NCBI GenBank assembly: GCA_963921215.1
Contig: OY992521.1
Coordinates: 18,075,306-18,139,305, forward strand
DNA length: 64,000 bases
From: Scoparia ambigualis
Taxonomy: Eukaryota > Arthropoda > Insecta > Lepidoptera > Crambidae
Direction: 5' to 3'
Both the position numbers and the translations under genes were made by a program. Below the pieces are notes generated by a model, which was given only the letters and a program-made list of their open reading frames with translations, searched no databases and was not told the DNA's origin. Positions 21,043-32,079 of this stretch are shown piece after piece. How positions within the stretch are numbered: the first letter of the stretch is position 1; every line of letters starts with the position of its first letter.

Positions 21043-22522
21043 ATTAAAACGAATGTATGACACGACCATGGAAACTATTCACGCCATTCATAATTTGGGC
21101 GTGGACACGTCGACATGGGACCCGATGTTAGTGCACATACTTTGTGAAAAGCTCGATTCTTTGACCTACACAGATTATATGCAATCAAGGTCAGATGCAC
21201 GGGAATTACCTAGTTTTGACATATTTATGCAAATCATAGAAAGTAAATTTATAGCATTAGAACCGTTGCAAAGAAAGAAATTAGAAAACATCGCTGTCAA
21301 TAAACCGATAAAGCCTCAGTTTAATAATTCATCTCGTTCGTTTGACAAGTACTATAACACAAGTCGTCAACCTATGAAAAGTTCGGTGAATACACGTCAT
21401 CCGACATGCAACGTTCAAGGAAAAATATCTTGTCCGCTCTGCAAAAGTGATCATGCACTATTTCAGTGTGTCAAATTTATTGAAATGTCAAATAGAGATA
21501 AATTGCAATGTGTATCCAAATTGCAAATATGCAAAAATTGTTTATATGTTCATTCCAAAGGTTATTGCGCTTCAGAGAAACGGTGCAAAGAGTGCAATGA
21601 ACCACATAATACTTTATTGCATAACGCAATCAGCAGCTTGGGACGAGCGCCCATGACACCAACAGCGGCTGCGCCACCAACGGCAAAGTCAGCATTTAGC
21701 AATAAACCTATGCAAAATAATTATATTTCAAATAATGATGACGAAATATTATTGGCCACAACGTTAGTACAGGTAGCAACACATGATGGAGAGTATGTGA
21801 CATTACGTGCACTAGTAGATCAAGGATCACAGATTACTCTCATCACAGAGAATGCAGCCCAGAAGTTAGGTTTAAAAAGGGAAAGGTTAAATGCGAGTGT
21901 GTCAGGAGTAGGTACTTTATCAAATAAGAGTAAAGGTAAAGTTAACTTAAATTGTAAATCATTATGCACTGATTATCAGTTTGAAACAGAGGCATTGGTC
22001 ATGACACGCGTAGTTAATAATTTACCTAACATGTCCTTTGCAAAGAAACACATAGATTACGTCACAAATATAACCTTAGCCGATCCCGAGTATAACGTTT
22101 CGAGGCCCATTGATATTCTTTTTGATGCACACGTCTACTCGGATATTTTAATGTGCGGTTTAATCAAGGGTCAACCCGATCAACCAATAGCTCAGCAGAC
22201 ACAGTTAGGCTGGATATTGTCTGGTAACGTTAGAACGTACAACTGTCACGTAGTTACAAACAACGTCGACGATCTTGCAAAATATTGGGAGGAAGAAGAT
22301 ATCAACGGAGACTCGACAAGTTCTATGACATTAGCAGAACAATACTGCGAAGAATTTTACACTGCAACGACTAAACGGTTGGCAGAAGGGAGATATGAGG
22401 TTCGTTATCCCATGAAACCTAATTTTGAAAAGCACTTGGGAAAATCAAAACATTTGGCACTGGCACAATTCAAGCAACTCAAAGCAAAATTAAACAAAAG
22501 TACAGATTTTTCGGAAAGCTAG
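21023..22522 (+). pseudogene. BEL-2 gag C-terminus, zinc fingers and protease
   Basis: The 499-residue frame continues gag, then has a Cys/His cluster between C137 and C191 (CPLC, CKNC, CKEC) that should bind nucleic acid, and an aspartic protease with D266 in ALVDQGSQITLI. The DQG in place of DTG or DSG is, to my knowledge, found in BEL/Pao proteases. The region around ILMCGLIKG and QTQLGWILSG is the conserved segment that follows the protease. The frame ends at TAG 22520-22522, where a frameshift separates it from reverse transcriptase. The initial Met is not a real start. Confidence 0.85.
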
Positions 22523-22539
22523 ATAGCTAGATAACATTC

Positions 22540-23046
22540 ATGCAAGAGTATTTAGATATGGATCATATGCAGCCTAGCCTAATAGATAAGGAACCAACAT
22601 GTTACCTACCTCACCATGGTGTTTTAAAACATGATTCATTGACGACGAAGTTAAGAGTGGTTTTTAATGCATCACAAAAAACAGGATCAGGGTTCAGTCT
22701 TAATGACCTCATGGAGTGTGAACCGAAACTGCATCAAGATCTTTTGACATTGTTGATCAGATGGAGACTTTACAAATATGTCTTTACAGCCGACTGCGAA
22801 AAGATGTACAGAATGATCAAGGTCAGCGAAGAAGATCAACAGCTGCAAAAAATCGTCTGGAGAAAATATCAAGGTCAAAATTTACAGCAATACCAATTAT
22901 GCACAGTGACATACGGAACGAAGGCAGCACCATTTCTAGCCCTACGAACCCTTAAACAGTTAGGATCAGATGACCATGAGAAATATCCATTAGCAAGTAA
23001 CTTCATAAACCACGAAATGTTCGTAGATGACGTCAAGCTAAAGTAA
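22540..23046 (+). pseudogene. BEL-2 reverse transcriptase, fingers and palm
   Basis: The frame holds KLRVVFNASQ (fingers), FTADCEKMYRMI (first catalytic Asp), the VTYGTKAAPFLALRTL segment, and the catalytic box FVDD at about residue 162, where many BEL elements have YVDD. It stops at TAA 23044-23046; the next ORF lies in the same frame after a second TAA, and about ten expected residues after FVDD are missing. The break is therefore a short deletion with stops inside reverse transcriptase. Confidence 0.85.
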
Positions 23047-23064
23047 CAATAACAGCTGATTGAT

Positions 23065-24585
23065 ATGTTTCGAGGCGCGGGACTGACACTACGGAAATGG
23101 ACGAGTAACAACTTAGAATTATTACAGAACATCAGTAATAATGAATTAACGCAAACAACGTTACACTTTAAAAGTGAAGGAACGACAAAGGCGCTCGGAT
23201 TACAATGGAACCCGCAGTCTGATAACTTTACATTTTCTAATAAGATTGACACTACCTGCAACAAATTGACTAAACGCATTTTATTATCGGAAATTTCAAA
23301 AATTTTTGATATCCTTGGTTGGCTCACACCAATGACAGTAAAGGCCAAATTATTATTCCAACAGATTTGGCTATCAGATAGCAACTGGGATGACACTGTG
23401 TCGGAAGCTATACAATCCGAATGGAAAAAGTTCTGCAGTGACATACACAACATTCGATTGTTTGACATACCAAGATACTTGGGAGACACTGCAAAACCAG
23501 TGCAGTTACATGGGTTTTGTGATGCTTCAGAGAAGGTATATGCATGTGCTATATACATACGCACCTTGACAGATGACGGCGACACCATCGTTCGTCTAAT
23601 TACTGCAAAATCGAGATTAGCGCCAGTAAGCAAGAAGTTAACCTTGCCTCGCCTTGAACTCTGTGGAGCTTTGCTACTCGCACGCTTCATGAAAACGGTC
23701 TTACAAGCCGCCAAATGGTATAACATCGAAAATAATAACATCTATGCATGGACCGATTCTATGATTATGCTAGCATGGTTACAACGAGATTCTAACACAT
23801 GGAAGACCTTTGTGTGTAACCGAGTGCGAGAAATTCATGACGTCATACCGAAAACTCGTTGGAGTCATGTCAAATCGGAAGAGAACGCCGCCGATTGTGC
23901 AACGAGTGGGTTGAACTGCACTCAATTATTAAATCATCCCCTATGGTGGCATGGACCCGGGTGGCTTAAAACCTTTGACAAAACATTGGTTCCGAAAACC
24001 GACATAATTCACACGGACCTGGAATCAAAACAAAAGCAGATATGTGTTACGCAATCAGAGCCGTCGTCGATAATAATTGAATTACTCGATAAACACAGCA
24101 AAATGAGTCATATTACTAGGGTCGTAGCGTGGATATTACGCTTTATGCATTGCAATACTATTAAGGCCGAGCGTAGTGTTCGACAAAGTTACTTGACACC
24201 CCAAGAATTGCAAACTGCAGAAAAGGTTATTATAAGGCAAATACAGTTGTATGAGTTCAAGGCCGAAATTATAAAAATAGAACAAGGAAGTTGCATTGGT
24301 TCTAAAAGCAATATTTTAAGTTTGAACCCGCTTCTCGACGAAGATAACATTTTGCGAGTAGGTGGATGGCTTAGAAATGCTAACTTAAGGGAATGCACCA
24401 AACAACCAATGATTTTGCCGCACAGCAATAAATTGACAGACATCATCATCGAACAGGCGCATCTGCAACTCCTCCATGGAGGTCCAAAATTGACATTAGC
24501 GCACCTGCGACAAAAATATTTCGGACTTTGTCGGAGCAAACCGCATATTGTTGCAGCAATACAGAACTGTTTTAAACACCATTGA
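23065..24585 (+). pseudogene. BEL-2 reverse transcriptase thumb, RNase H and start of integrase
   Basis: The 506-residue frame contains the reverse transcriptase end (GAGLTLRKW, KALGLQW), the connection FDILGWLTP, and RNase H with D153 in FCDASE, E198 in LPRLELCG and D231 in WTDS. Near the end is the integrase zinc region (AHLQLLHGGPKLTLAHLR, about 467-484). The Cys pair and first catalytic Asp that should follow are missing: the sequence jumps after about residue 500 to the C-terminal part of the core in the next frame, a deletion of well over 100 codons. Confidence 0.85.
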
Positions 24586-25783
24586 CAGCCACTTCCTAAA
24601 TAAAGTCGGAGAGATGGGGATAACCTGGCACTTTAACGCACCCGCCTGGCCCAGCGCTGGAGGACTGTGGGAAGCGGCCGTTAAAAGTATGAAATATCAT
24701 TTAAAGCGGGTGGTAGGAGCTCAAAAATCAACTTATGAAGAGTTTTCAACACTTCTATGTCACATTGAGACATGTTTAAACTCTAGACCTATATGCAGTT
24801 TGACAGAAGATAATGAGGATATTGACTGCTTGACACCCAGTCACTTTCTTAATGGGTCATCGCTCCTTACTATTCCAGAATTAGATTATTGCAACTTTGA
24901 TTTAAGAAGAAGATGGCAACTTGTACAAAAATTAAACAAAGACTTTTGGCACAAATGGTCTAGAGAATACTTACAACAACTGCAAGCCAGGTTAAAATGG
25001 AAGACGTCGAATACGGACCCACAGATAAATGACATCGTGTGTATCAAAGACGAAAACTTACCTGCAGGAAAATGGGCTCTCGGGCGAGTAGTACAGTTAC
25101 ATCCGGGTCGGGACGGCCATACGCGTGTGGTCACCCTAAAAACTGCAAAGGGCGAACTTAAAAGACCTATGATTAAATTAGAACCACTCCTTAAAACTGA
25201 CACAAATGCAAATGAGAAACAGGCACAGCCGCAGAAATGGAGCAGAATAAAGAATGTTTCGTGGAAAAATTTAGTCCCTCTAGCACTATTATTATTATTT
25301 ATGACACTATTGACACCTACCCTTCAACAAGCAAACTCTGGTTTTACCATTAGCCATGTAAATGCCAATCAATCCATTTATTTTGACAAGGTTACAGAAG
25401 TCCAAGAGATTAAGGATGAATGGAAAGTAATATTTTATTACAACATGTCAAGTTATTGGCAAAGCACTGAAACTCTTGAACAATACGTGTTACACATTAA
25501 AGGAATTCAAAAGGGAAAATGGGTCATGCAATTTCAGGTATTATTAAATCAATTAGAACAAAATATGAATGAACTAAATTTCTACAATAATCTGTTAAAA
25601 TCCCAACATTTAGGCCAGAGCAGAGTAAAAAGAGGTTTGATTAACGGAGTTGGCTACATTGCAAATACTTTGTTTGGAGTTCTCGATGAAAGATTTGCAG
25701 AAAAGTATGAAACCGACATAAAAACCTGTCAACAAAATGAACAACATCTTTTGAAATTAATAAAAAATCAACCAGTATTTTAG
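24548..25783 (+). pseudogene. BEL-2 integrase C-terminal part fused in frame to Env-like N-terminus
   Basis: Residues 1-215 are the end of the integrase core (E42 in GGLWEAAVKS) and its C-terminal domain (NDIVCIKDENLPAGKWALGR). The frame then runs on without a stop into an Env-like protein: a hydrophobic stretch at about 242-258 that could be a signal peptide, an ectodomain, and a furin-type site RVKR (359-362) followed by a Gly/hydrophobic segment (GLINGVGYIANTLFG) that resembles a fusion peptide of F-type envelope proteins. Pol and Env in one frame implies a polyprotein rather than a spliced env message. A frameshift near 25778 ends the frame. Confidence 0.8.
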
Positions 25784-25839
25784 AGGCAGAAAATAACATT
25801 ATTCAACGAAATGAAAAAACTATAAACAAACACTTTGAC

Positions 25840-26304
25840 ATGATAAACGAACACATTGCAACCCTTGACAAAGAATATCTAAATAAAAAGTCTCAAGACG
25901 AAATGGTATTTTACGTCTTGACGTCCACGATGGCCGCGGAAAGCGTAATGACAAATCTCAAATTCATACAACAAACCTTGATAAACACGCTTACGAATAT
26001 GTACCAAGGTCATATCGATGTGCATTTATTATCACCAAGCCAACTGCAACATGAACTAGTAGACAAAATAGCTCGACACCTCACGCACAACTTAGCGCTA
26101 CCGGACATCCAAGATAACAGAGATATGTATAGATTGTTTAGAGTTCATAGCCGCATTATACAACACTATCTCATAATGGAGGTGAAAATCCCGCTATTAA
26201 GTGACGAGCCATACGAACTTAATAAATTAATTAATATTTCACAACGAATTGACAGCGAGAAAGTTTTAAATTATTCCTGCATCCGAATTACTAATTGCCA
26301 TTAA
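25840..26304 (+). pseudogene. BEL-2 Env-like protein, middle part
   Basis: 154 residues, helical, with few cysteines until the end (YSCIRITNCH). It continues the F-like ectodomain after the frameshift near 25778; the open frame in fact begins before the listed ATG. A second frameshift near 26285 ends it. No catalytic role is expected: this would be the post-fusion-peptide helical region of an entry protein. Confidence 0.65.
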
Positions 26305-26323
26305 TATCAACAAGGACACATTT

Positions 26324-27109
26324 GTGTCCCTTGACCAATCTGACATTTATGAATGCCAAACAATGAACGTACAAAAAATGATGTACAAATTCAATCATCC
26401 GGTATATGACATTAAAATGCATAAATCGATTTGCGATACACAGTTAATTAAAAACAATCAAAGACATGACCTATATTGCCATACGGAAGTTACAGATTGC
26501 ACCGATCGTTGGGTCAAGTTACATAAATTAAATACCTGGTTTTATTATTGTTGTGACGAGTGCACTGTGCGCGTCATATGTCCAACCGCCATGACGTCAG
26601 AGACACTACGCCAGACGGGCTTGATAACGCTTGAAAGAGGATGCGTATTAAAAGGAAACACTTTCATGTTGTATGCAAATATGGAATATACCGACAAAAT
26701 TGCAATTGAGGCACCGAAATTATTAATTCCAGAAATTTCACCATTTAACAAAATTATAAACACGTCCGTAAACATCCAGAATGCATCATGGCACATAGAA
26801 ACGCACGATCTACAATTTAGGGAAATAAACAATAAAATCCAGAATTTAAAAAGACAATCCACTATAAGTCCACTTACCTCGCATGATATGCATCATTACA
26901 TCATGATATACGTCATAATAGGCATAGGTATCCTGCTCTTAGTAGTCACAGTCTATTGCTGGAAGACTAAGGCTAAACATGTTAAGAGTGCTAAGCCGGG
27001 TGGGGGAAGGACTCATCCTGAAGTCGAGGAAGCAAGGAACAGCGATGAAGTGTATAGTGTAGTGCAACATGACATGAAAGTGCATCGGACAGTGAGTGAG
27101 TTAGCGTGA
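26324..27109 (+). pseudogene. BEL-2 Env-like protein, C-terminal part with membrane anchor
   Basis: The 261-residue frame has a Cys-rich ectodomain part (YECQTMN, YCCDECTVRVIC), then a single hydrophobic span of about 20 residues (around 193-213, IGIGILLLVVTVYCW) and a basic cytoplasmic tail. This is the layout of the membrane-anchored end of an F-type Env. It is in a different frame from the middle part. Confidence 0.75.
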
Positions 27110-27403
27110 ATAAGTGATAGGGCCCAGGCCGCAGTGAAATTTGACACTAGTGAACATAGGTGTTAGAAACTTTAATACGACGTATGATAATAATAATTTT
27201 ATATAATAATTGTACTTAAGCAACTTTATAAGTTATTTTATTCTATAATTTTCATGTCAATATGTTAATATGTGATGTAATGTTTATTAGTTCATAATAT
27301 GCACTCGATGTTATTTAAGTTTAACAGTAATTCAAATATTATGTTTTTTGTAATTTTTCTTATGCTAGTTTTTAAAATCTTTTAATTGTTCTCGGTGGCA
27401 GTA

Positions 27404-27682
27404 TGTACGATGCACGTGCACGTTAATATTTTTTTTATATAAGTAATTTCAACACTTACAAAATATGACCAAACAGCAATAACGGTGACACGGTGACCGA
27501 GTTTAAGGCGACTACCCGGCGCCCGATCACTGCACTTTGACTTGTACAGAATTTTTACTTTTAGTGTTTTATTAGATGCCAATACGACAACAGCTCTCTT
27601 GCATTTTATTCTAATAAACCTCGCCTGCATTTTACATACCATTAATTTACATTTTCTCTGCATTCTGCATCTTGCATTTACA
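27404..27682 (+). repeat. 3' LTR of BEL-2
   Basis: Direct repeat of 19553-19828, followed by ATGGA. No strong polypurine tract touches its left edge; the best purine run upstream (GGGTGGGGGAAGGA, near 26999) lies inside the env frame. Confidence 0.9.
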
Positions 27683-27764
27683 ATGGATGTGGTTTTATGA
27701 TATTATCTTTTATTATTGTTATATTTTATTATTATTATTAGTTCGAATAATCGTTCGAGTAATA

Positions 27765-27917
27765 CTACAACCCCCTCTCTTTTTTAGGTGTCGTAAAAGG
27801 CAACTAACGGACTAAAGACTGCATAAAAATCCAACAGAAAAGAGCGCCGATGGGCTCACCACCTGTCACGCTGAACACATGTGCAGTTGTTAATTAGTGA
27901 AACGTGGACTATGGCAA
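27765..27917 (+). repeat. Dispersed repeat, 5' part, interrupted copy
   Basis: GTCGTAAAAGGCAACTAACG, GATGGGCTCACCACCTGTCA and GTGCAGTTG match the single-copy repeat at 45545-45790 in the same orientation. The copy stops at GGACTATGG (27907-27915) and resumes at 28336. Confidence 0.75.
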
Positions 27918-28335
27918 TGTAATTTATTAGTTTGGGAGTAAAAATTATGTTCCGGGTATATTGTGTTAATGAACTTTGTATACATTAAAAAAGAAATTGT
28001 TATTATGAAGTTTCGATAAGCGAATTGTTTTCTGTAACTCCTGGACTAGAAGGCGCGCGACAAAAATTTGTGTCAAGTTGATTTGAAACTGTGTCAACCT
28101 ACGTCAGGGTGAGCAAGTTTCACTTGGCAGACAGAAACACAATTCTGCGGATATACTCACTAGCTAGTTCCAATATTTCATTTATGTCCTAAATGTTACC
28201 AGTGCTCTTTACTTTATTATGTAGTTTGGACATGCTGTCCAATATCATGTTTTCCAACTATTTATCTAATAACACTCGTTTTATTAGGTACCTACTTAAT
28301 AATATAGGTAAGTAAGTTAATGTAATAGTAATCCT
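27918..28335. other. Insertion of about 415 bp inside a dispersed repeat copy
   Basis: The surrounding repeat reads without a gap if this stretch is removed. CTATGG occurs on both sides of it, a possible 6-bp target duplication. No open frame or clear inverted ends. Confidence 0.4.
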
Positions 28336-28425
28336 GTACTTAATCTATGGTCGAGGACTGCTTTAGCGGTCCTCATTACCTAGTCTCCGACTAACCCTTC
28401 GGGGATAATAATTATAGTCGTGAAT
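28336..28425 (+). repeat. Dispersed repeat, 3' part
   Basis: GAGGACTGCTTTAGCGGTCC and CTAACCCTTCGGGGATAATA are the second half of the family, as at 45715-45785. Confidence 0.75.
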
Positions 28426-28689
28426 ATGTCTTTAAGTAATAGGCTCATAAAGAATGCTGACAATTTAATTTCTATTGTATCTGGTATTACGATAGCTGAG
28501 CTCATAATTTTTAAACTAAAAGAAAACCAGAGGCAAGTACTTTAAGTTTAACCGCCACTGTGTTCTAGGGGTTAGACCACCGCACAGTGCTTTAAAAGAG
28601 CCTAAAATCGGACGTCTATCTTTTTTCTTCATTATAGTATAAAGTTTTGTTTCACAAATACACTAGTAAAACTCCCACGTGCCGATTCT

Positions 28690-29050
28690 GTTTAGTTTTC
28701 GAGAAATCATTTTTTGAAATTTGTTTTTTTTATGTGCCGCCAAATTAAAAAAAATCATTACATAAAAACCGTACGCGATTGAAATGAACTGATGATACAC
28801 ACATAAAGATCGCTTAAATCAGCCACATATGAAAGTATTTTGAGCTTTATAAAATGCACCAATGTCTTGCTATAATTTTTTTCTGATTTGGCTACAGCAT
28901 TTTATTCTCGCCGTTTTCTATGTAATCCGGATCCAATTTTTAGTTCGAGACATAGCGTACGATGCTTACTATACATGAAAAAAAACTGCGTCCGTATTTA
29001 GTGGAAGTTAGATGTTATACGCATTCAATAAGAAAACCTGTAAAGATAAC
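28690..29050 (+). repeat. Dispersed repeat, copy A (inverse of copy B)
   Basis: ACCGTACGCG, GAAATGAACTGATGATACAC and GATCCAA blocks occur in the same order, inverted, at 44300-44640. In both copies the similarity fades into AT-rich sequence on the side of the TTAGG motif. Confidence 0.7.
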
Positions 29051-29716
29051 GTTAGGGCTGTCAATTAACTACGAAAATGTTTACCGGTGCTCGGTCCAAA
29101 ATAAATTGATTAGGTAGCCAAGATTTTGAGAAAGATAAAAAAATCATAAACAACGTTACTAATAATAATAATTATTATTTACTCTCTATCTATCCTTCTA
29201 TATCACAAAATCTCCGCGGGAAAAATATTTAACATACGTCTGACGAGAGTGGACCCCTTCCTGCATCACACATAGCTTATCACTGAAATATAATCGTGCG
29301 AAATAATATCGCGTATCAACGTGGGACCTTGATTTTAAAAGGGGTGTTAAATTCAAGGGGTGCGCATTTTTTCACATAACTTTTTAAGTCCTATTATCGG
29401 AAGTCCGAAAATATTTCTCATACCATTTTACATCATAATGATCACTCTTCATAAAAATATTTAATACTAACGATCGAAACCCATAATCACCAGAATTCAT
29501 AATATCTTTAACCATACACCTTGTTTTTACTAATATTTTTTTCATTTATTTTCTTATACTAACGATCGAAACTCCTGATCATTCTAATATATAACGCCAA
29601 TATTCATAAATTGGTTTCATACTAATATTTGTTTTCATAAATTTCTTGATCATAAATGTTTTTATGAGCCACCCGCTTTAAAGACAAAGTTAAGTATGCA
29701 AAACTATATTTCCGTT
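29051..29716. other. AT-rich stretch, no gene seen
   Basis: ACTAACGATCGAAAC occurs twice (29467 and 29561), each after a run ending in ATA; otherwise nothing was recognised. Confidence 0.4.
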
Positions 29717-29733
29717 GGTTAGGTTAGGTTAGA
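29717..29733 (+). repeat. Interstitial telomere-type motif, three TTAGG units
   Basis: GGTTAGGTTAGGTTAG is followed by GACTTGTGACAAAT. The same motif with nearly the same continuation is at 43767. TTAGG is the insect telomere repeat. Confidence 0.6.
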
Positions 29734-29759
29734 CTTGTGACAAATAACTTTGTAATTTG

Positions 29760-30022
29760 AATAAATGCTGTGTGCTTGCATTCATATTGAATGCATGTTG
29801 CAAATTTTTTGGAATACTGCATGCCTGGATGCATGCTGCATGCTTGCTTGCTTGCTGTATGCTTGCTTGCATGCTTGCTGCATGCTTGCTTGCATTCTGC
29901 ATGCCTGCATGCATGCTGCATGTTTGCTTGCATAGTTGGTGCATGCTTGCTTGCATGCTGCATGCCTGCATGCATGCTGCATGTTTGCTTGCATGCTGCA
30001 AGCTCCATGCTTGCTTGCATGC
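29760..30022 (+). repeat. GCATGC/TTGC-rich minisatellite
   Basis: An irregular tandem of GCATGC, TTGCTTGC and CTGCATGC blocks. Because the units are near-palindromic and free of stops, five or six reading frames on both strands are open across it; none is a gene. Confidence 0.9.
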
Positions 30023-30090
30023 CGGGGGGTGAAGGGGGGCTGGCCCCTCTGCTCGGGGAGGTCAGGGGGCCTGAGGCCCCCCGCTATAAA
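30023..30090. repeat. GC-rich hairpin-forming segment
   Basis: GGGGGCCTGAGGCCCCCC (near 30064-30081) and GGGGCTGGCCCC (near 30037) are self-complementary. A similar GGGGGGCCGCAGGCCCCCC occurs at 43804, next to the other TTAGG motif. Confidence 0.6.
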
Positions 30091-30493
30091 GAAAAAAATA
30101 AGTATGCAAACCTATCGGGGTTTGCCGCTGTCAGTCGCGACGTCAACAACATTTTTAATTAGCTCCCGTTATATTGCTTTATAATAATGGTTAAAAGTGA
30201 CATTTATACTTTGAAATTTATATTAAAACAAAGCTTGTAGTGCAGACTAACTAACTGTCTTATGTGTGCTAAGTTCCTTAGCTTACTGGTAATCAAAGTG
30301 CAAGTGTATCGTGTGAAGACTATTACAATCTCGGAAACGTGTGATTAGTGATTCACGGCCAAGGTCAACGAGCCGGGCGGTCGTCATTGCGTTGCACCGT
30401 AGATAACAGCACGCATACACACACGGAACGGAACGACTTCAGGCAGCTAAGTGACAATATTCTTGTTATAAAAACTAACGACATTTTACAAAA

Positions 30494-31390
30494 ATGAATT
30501 GTATAGCGTGTGGTAATGGTCTTAAAAGCGACGTCATGCTTAAATGTGTCGCTTGTAAAGGTGGTTATCATTATAAGTGCCTAAATATGCCCGCCGAGCA
30601 TTATGTAAATAATGTACGCAAATTCAATAACAGCTGGCGATGTCCATCATGTATTAATGTAAACACTACACGGCGTACTAGAAGCGACGATACACCAGTG
30701 TAAACGCAAGATAGTCAGGAATCGCTCAGAGAATCTTCATTGGAGCCTGCGGGCGCGGATATGTCGATATGCGAGACTCCAAACCAGGACTTCCGCAAAA
30801 CAGGTGGAGGTGTAACCCGTGGGAATAATAACCAACCTATAATATATACAGATAAGCTTATGGAGCAATTCTCAAGTATTCTCGACTCTAAGTTATGCAG
30901 TATGAAACATGAGTTGTCGAAAGAAATCAATAATAAAATCGACCATGCCCTTGAAAGTATAAAAAAAGATTTTTCGGCTACAACTAACTTTTTATCAAAC
31001 CAAATCAAAGATGCTATGATAGGTCTACAAGCGATGGATAAAAGAGTTAAAGACTTGAAATTGGAAAACTCCCGTTTAAATAACGAGTTAACCACACTGA
31101 AACAAAACCAAAATTGTCAGCCTACGACATCTAAATTACAAGAGGCTATTGAAGAGCTACACACAGAGATCAATGAAAGGGACCAGTCCCTGTTAATAAA
31201 CGAATTGGAAATATCGGGTATACCTGAATACGAAAGTGAATCCACCACTCACTTAGTTCAACTTGTAGCTAAAAAGCTCGGTTTAGCTATAGAAGAGAGA
31301 GATTTGATAAGCATAGAACGAGTAGGGCCTAGGCAAACTAATAGCAAGGGAGGTGTAAAGACACACCCCGTCCACTCGTGGTGCGTTTAG
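30494..31390 (+). pseudogene. LINE ORF1: PHD finger, coiled coil and FP25K-like domain
   Basis: 30494-30703 encodes a complete PHD-type zinc finger: C3, C6, C18, C21, H26, C29, C50 and C53 are all present. A single TAA (30701-30703) separates it from the rest in the same frame (30740-31390): a long coiled coil (about residues 40-150 of that part) and then LLINELEISGIPE, the start of a domain like that of baculovirus FP25K proteins found in such ORF1 proteins. A frameshift near 31360 moves the remainder into another frame, where RRAIRDDFLKSARVRRG and DMGLPAHE are legible up to about 31700. ORF1 proteins bind element RNA; the PHD finger might read histone tails. Confidence 0.8.
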
Positions 31391-32079
31391 TAAGACGAGC
31401 AATACGCGATGATTTTCTAAAAAGTGCTCGAGTCCGGCGTGGGATCACGACCTGTGATATGGGACTGCCTGCACACGAACCATTGCCAATATATATTAAT
31501 TAGAGGCTTACAAAAAAGAACCGAGCCATCTTTTGGAGAGCCAGAGAGGCCAATCGTGTGGCGAAATGGAAGTTCGTATGGATCAAAGATTGGCGGATGG
31601 CGGAAACGTACGGAAGGTAGTGAGAGCAAGGCGATTCACATTAGGTCAGAAAAAGACATAATAAGTGTTTTTGGCGTGGACCCAGCAATTACCAAAATTT
31701 TTAAATGACTGTAGTTATGACGTGAACCCTTTTCCAGCAATCGATATTAACTACACTAGTTTAAAGTATTTGTTACCATTTTTTTTCAAGTTACCTTGTC
31801 ATTTGTTATCCGCTTACTCAACCTGTTCCCTACGTTACCCAACAAGAATGTTATTGTTTTTTTATATGTGCAGAATATGTATGAAATTTCTTGTAACTGT
31901 AAATTGTTTTTTTCCCATTGTCGTTGGTCATATTGAATTTAAACTCTCAAAACTATGCTTCAGCAATTACTATACTATTCCTACTATGCTACAAATGTAC
32001 TCCTCAACATAAAAACGCAACTACATTTACACACCAGTAAAGAATACCAACATGTTTGAAAACCACAAGAACACCATAC

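Larger units (their letters stand above)
19553..27682 (+). mobile_element. BEL/Pao provirus BEL-2 with envelope-like gene
   Basis: LTRs at 19553-19828 (276 bp) and 27404-27682 (279 bp) start TGTACGATGCACG and end TTTACA, and the 5-bp duplication ATGGA lies outside both (19548-19552 and 27683-27687). Inside, in order, are gag, protease, reverse transcriptase, RNase H, integrase and an Env-like membrane protein, all on the plus strand, in 8.1 kb. Several frameshifts, at least two in-frame stops and deletions in gag and integrase make this copy defective. The LTRs differ by about 6 substitutions and one 3-bp indel, so it is older than the element at 1086-5274. An env in this position makes it an endogenous retrovirus-like member of BEL/Pao. 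Confidence 0.9.
18351..27850. repeat. Long palindrome split by the BEL-2 provirus
   Basis: The left arm runs from about 18351 to 18893. Its inverse lies at about 19190-19552 and then continues after BEL-2 at 27688-27850. Each arm holds, from outside in: a fragment of the 106-bp repeat, a run of TAA/TTA, a block with AAAACCACATCCAT, and a SINE copy. Joining the two sides of BEL-2 at its ATGGA duplication restores the inverted order, which shows that the palindrome existed first. The spacer is about 300 bp. Confidence 0.75.

Noticed and set aside
22875..23741. 288-residue minus-strand frame
   Set aside because: Antisense shadow of BEL-2 reverse transcriptase and RNase H, whose motifs are clear on the plus strand.
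29724..30162. Six Cys/Met/His-rich open frames on both strands
   Set aside because: All come from the near-palindromic GCATGC minisatellite.
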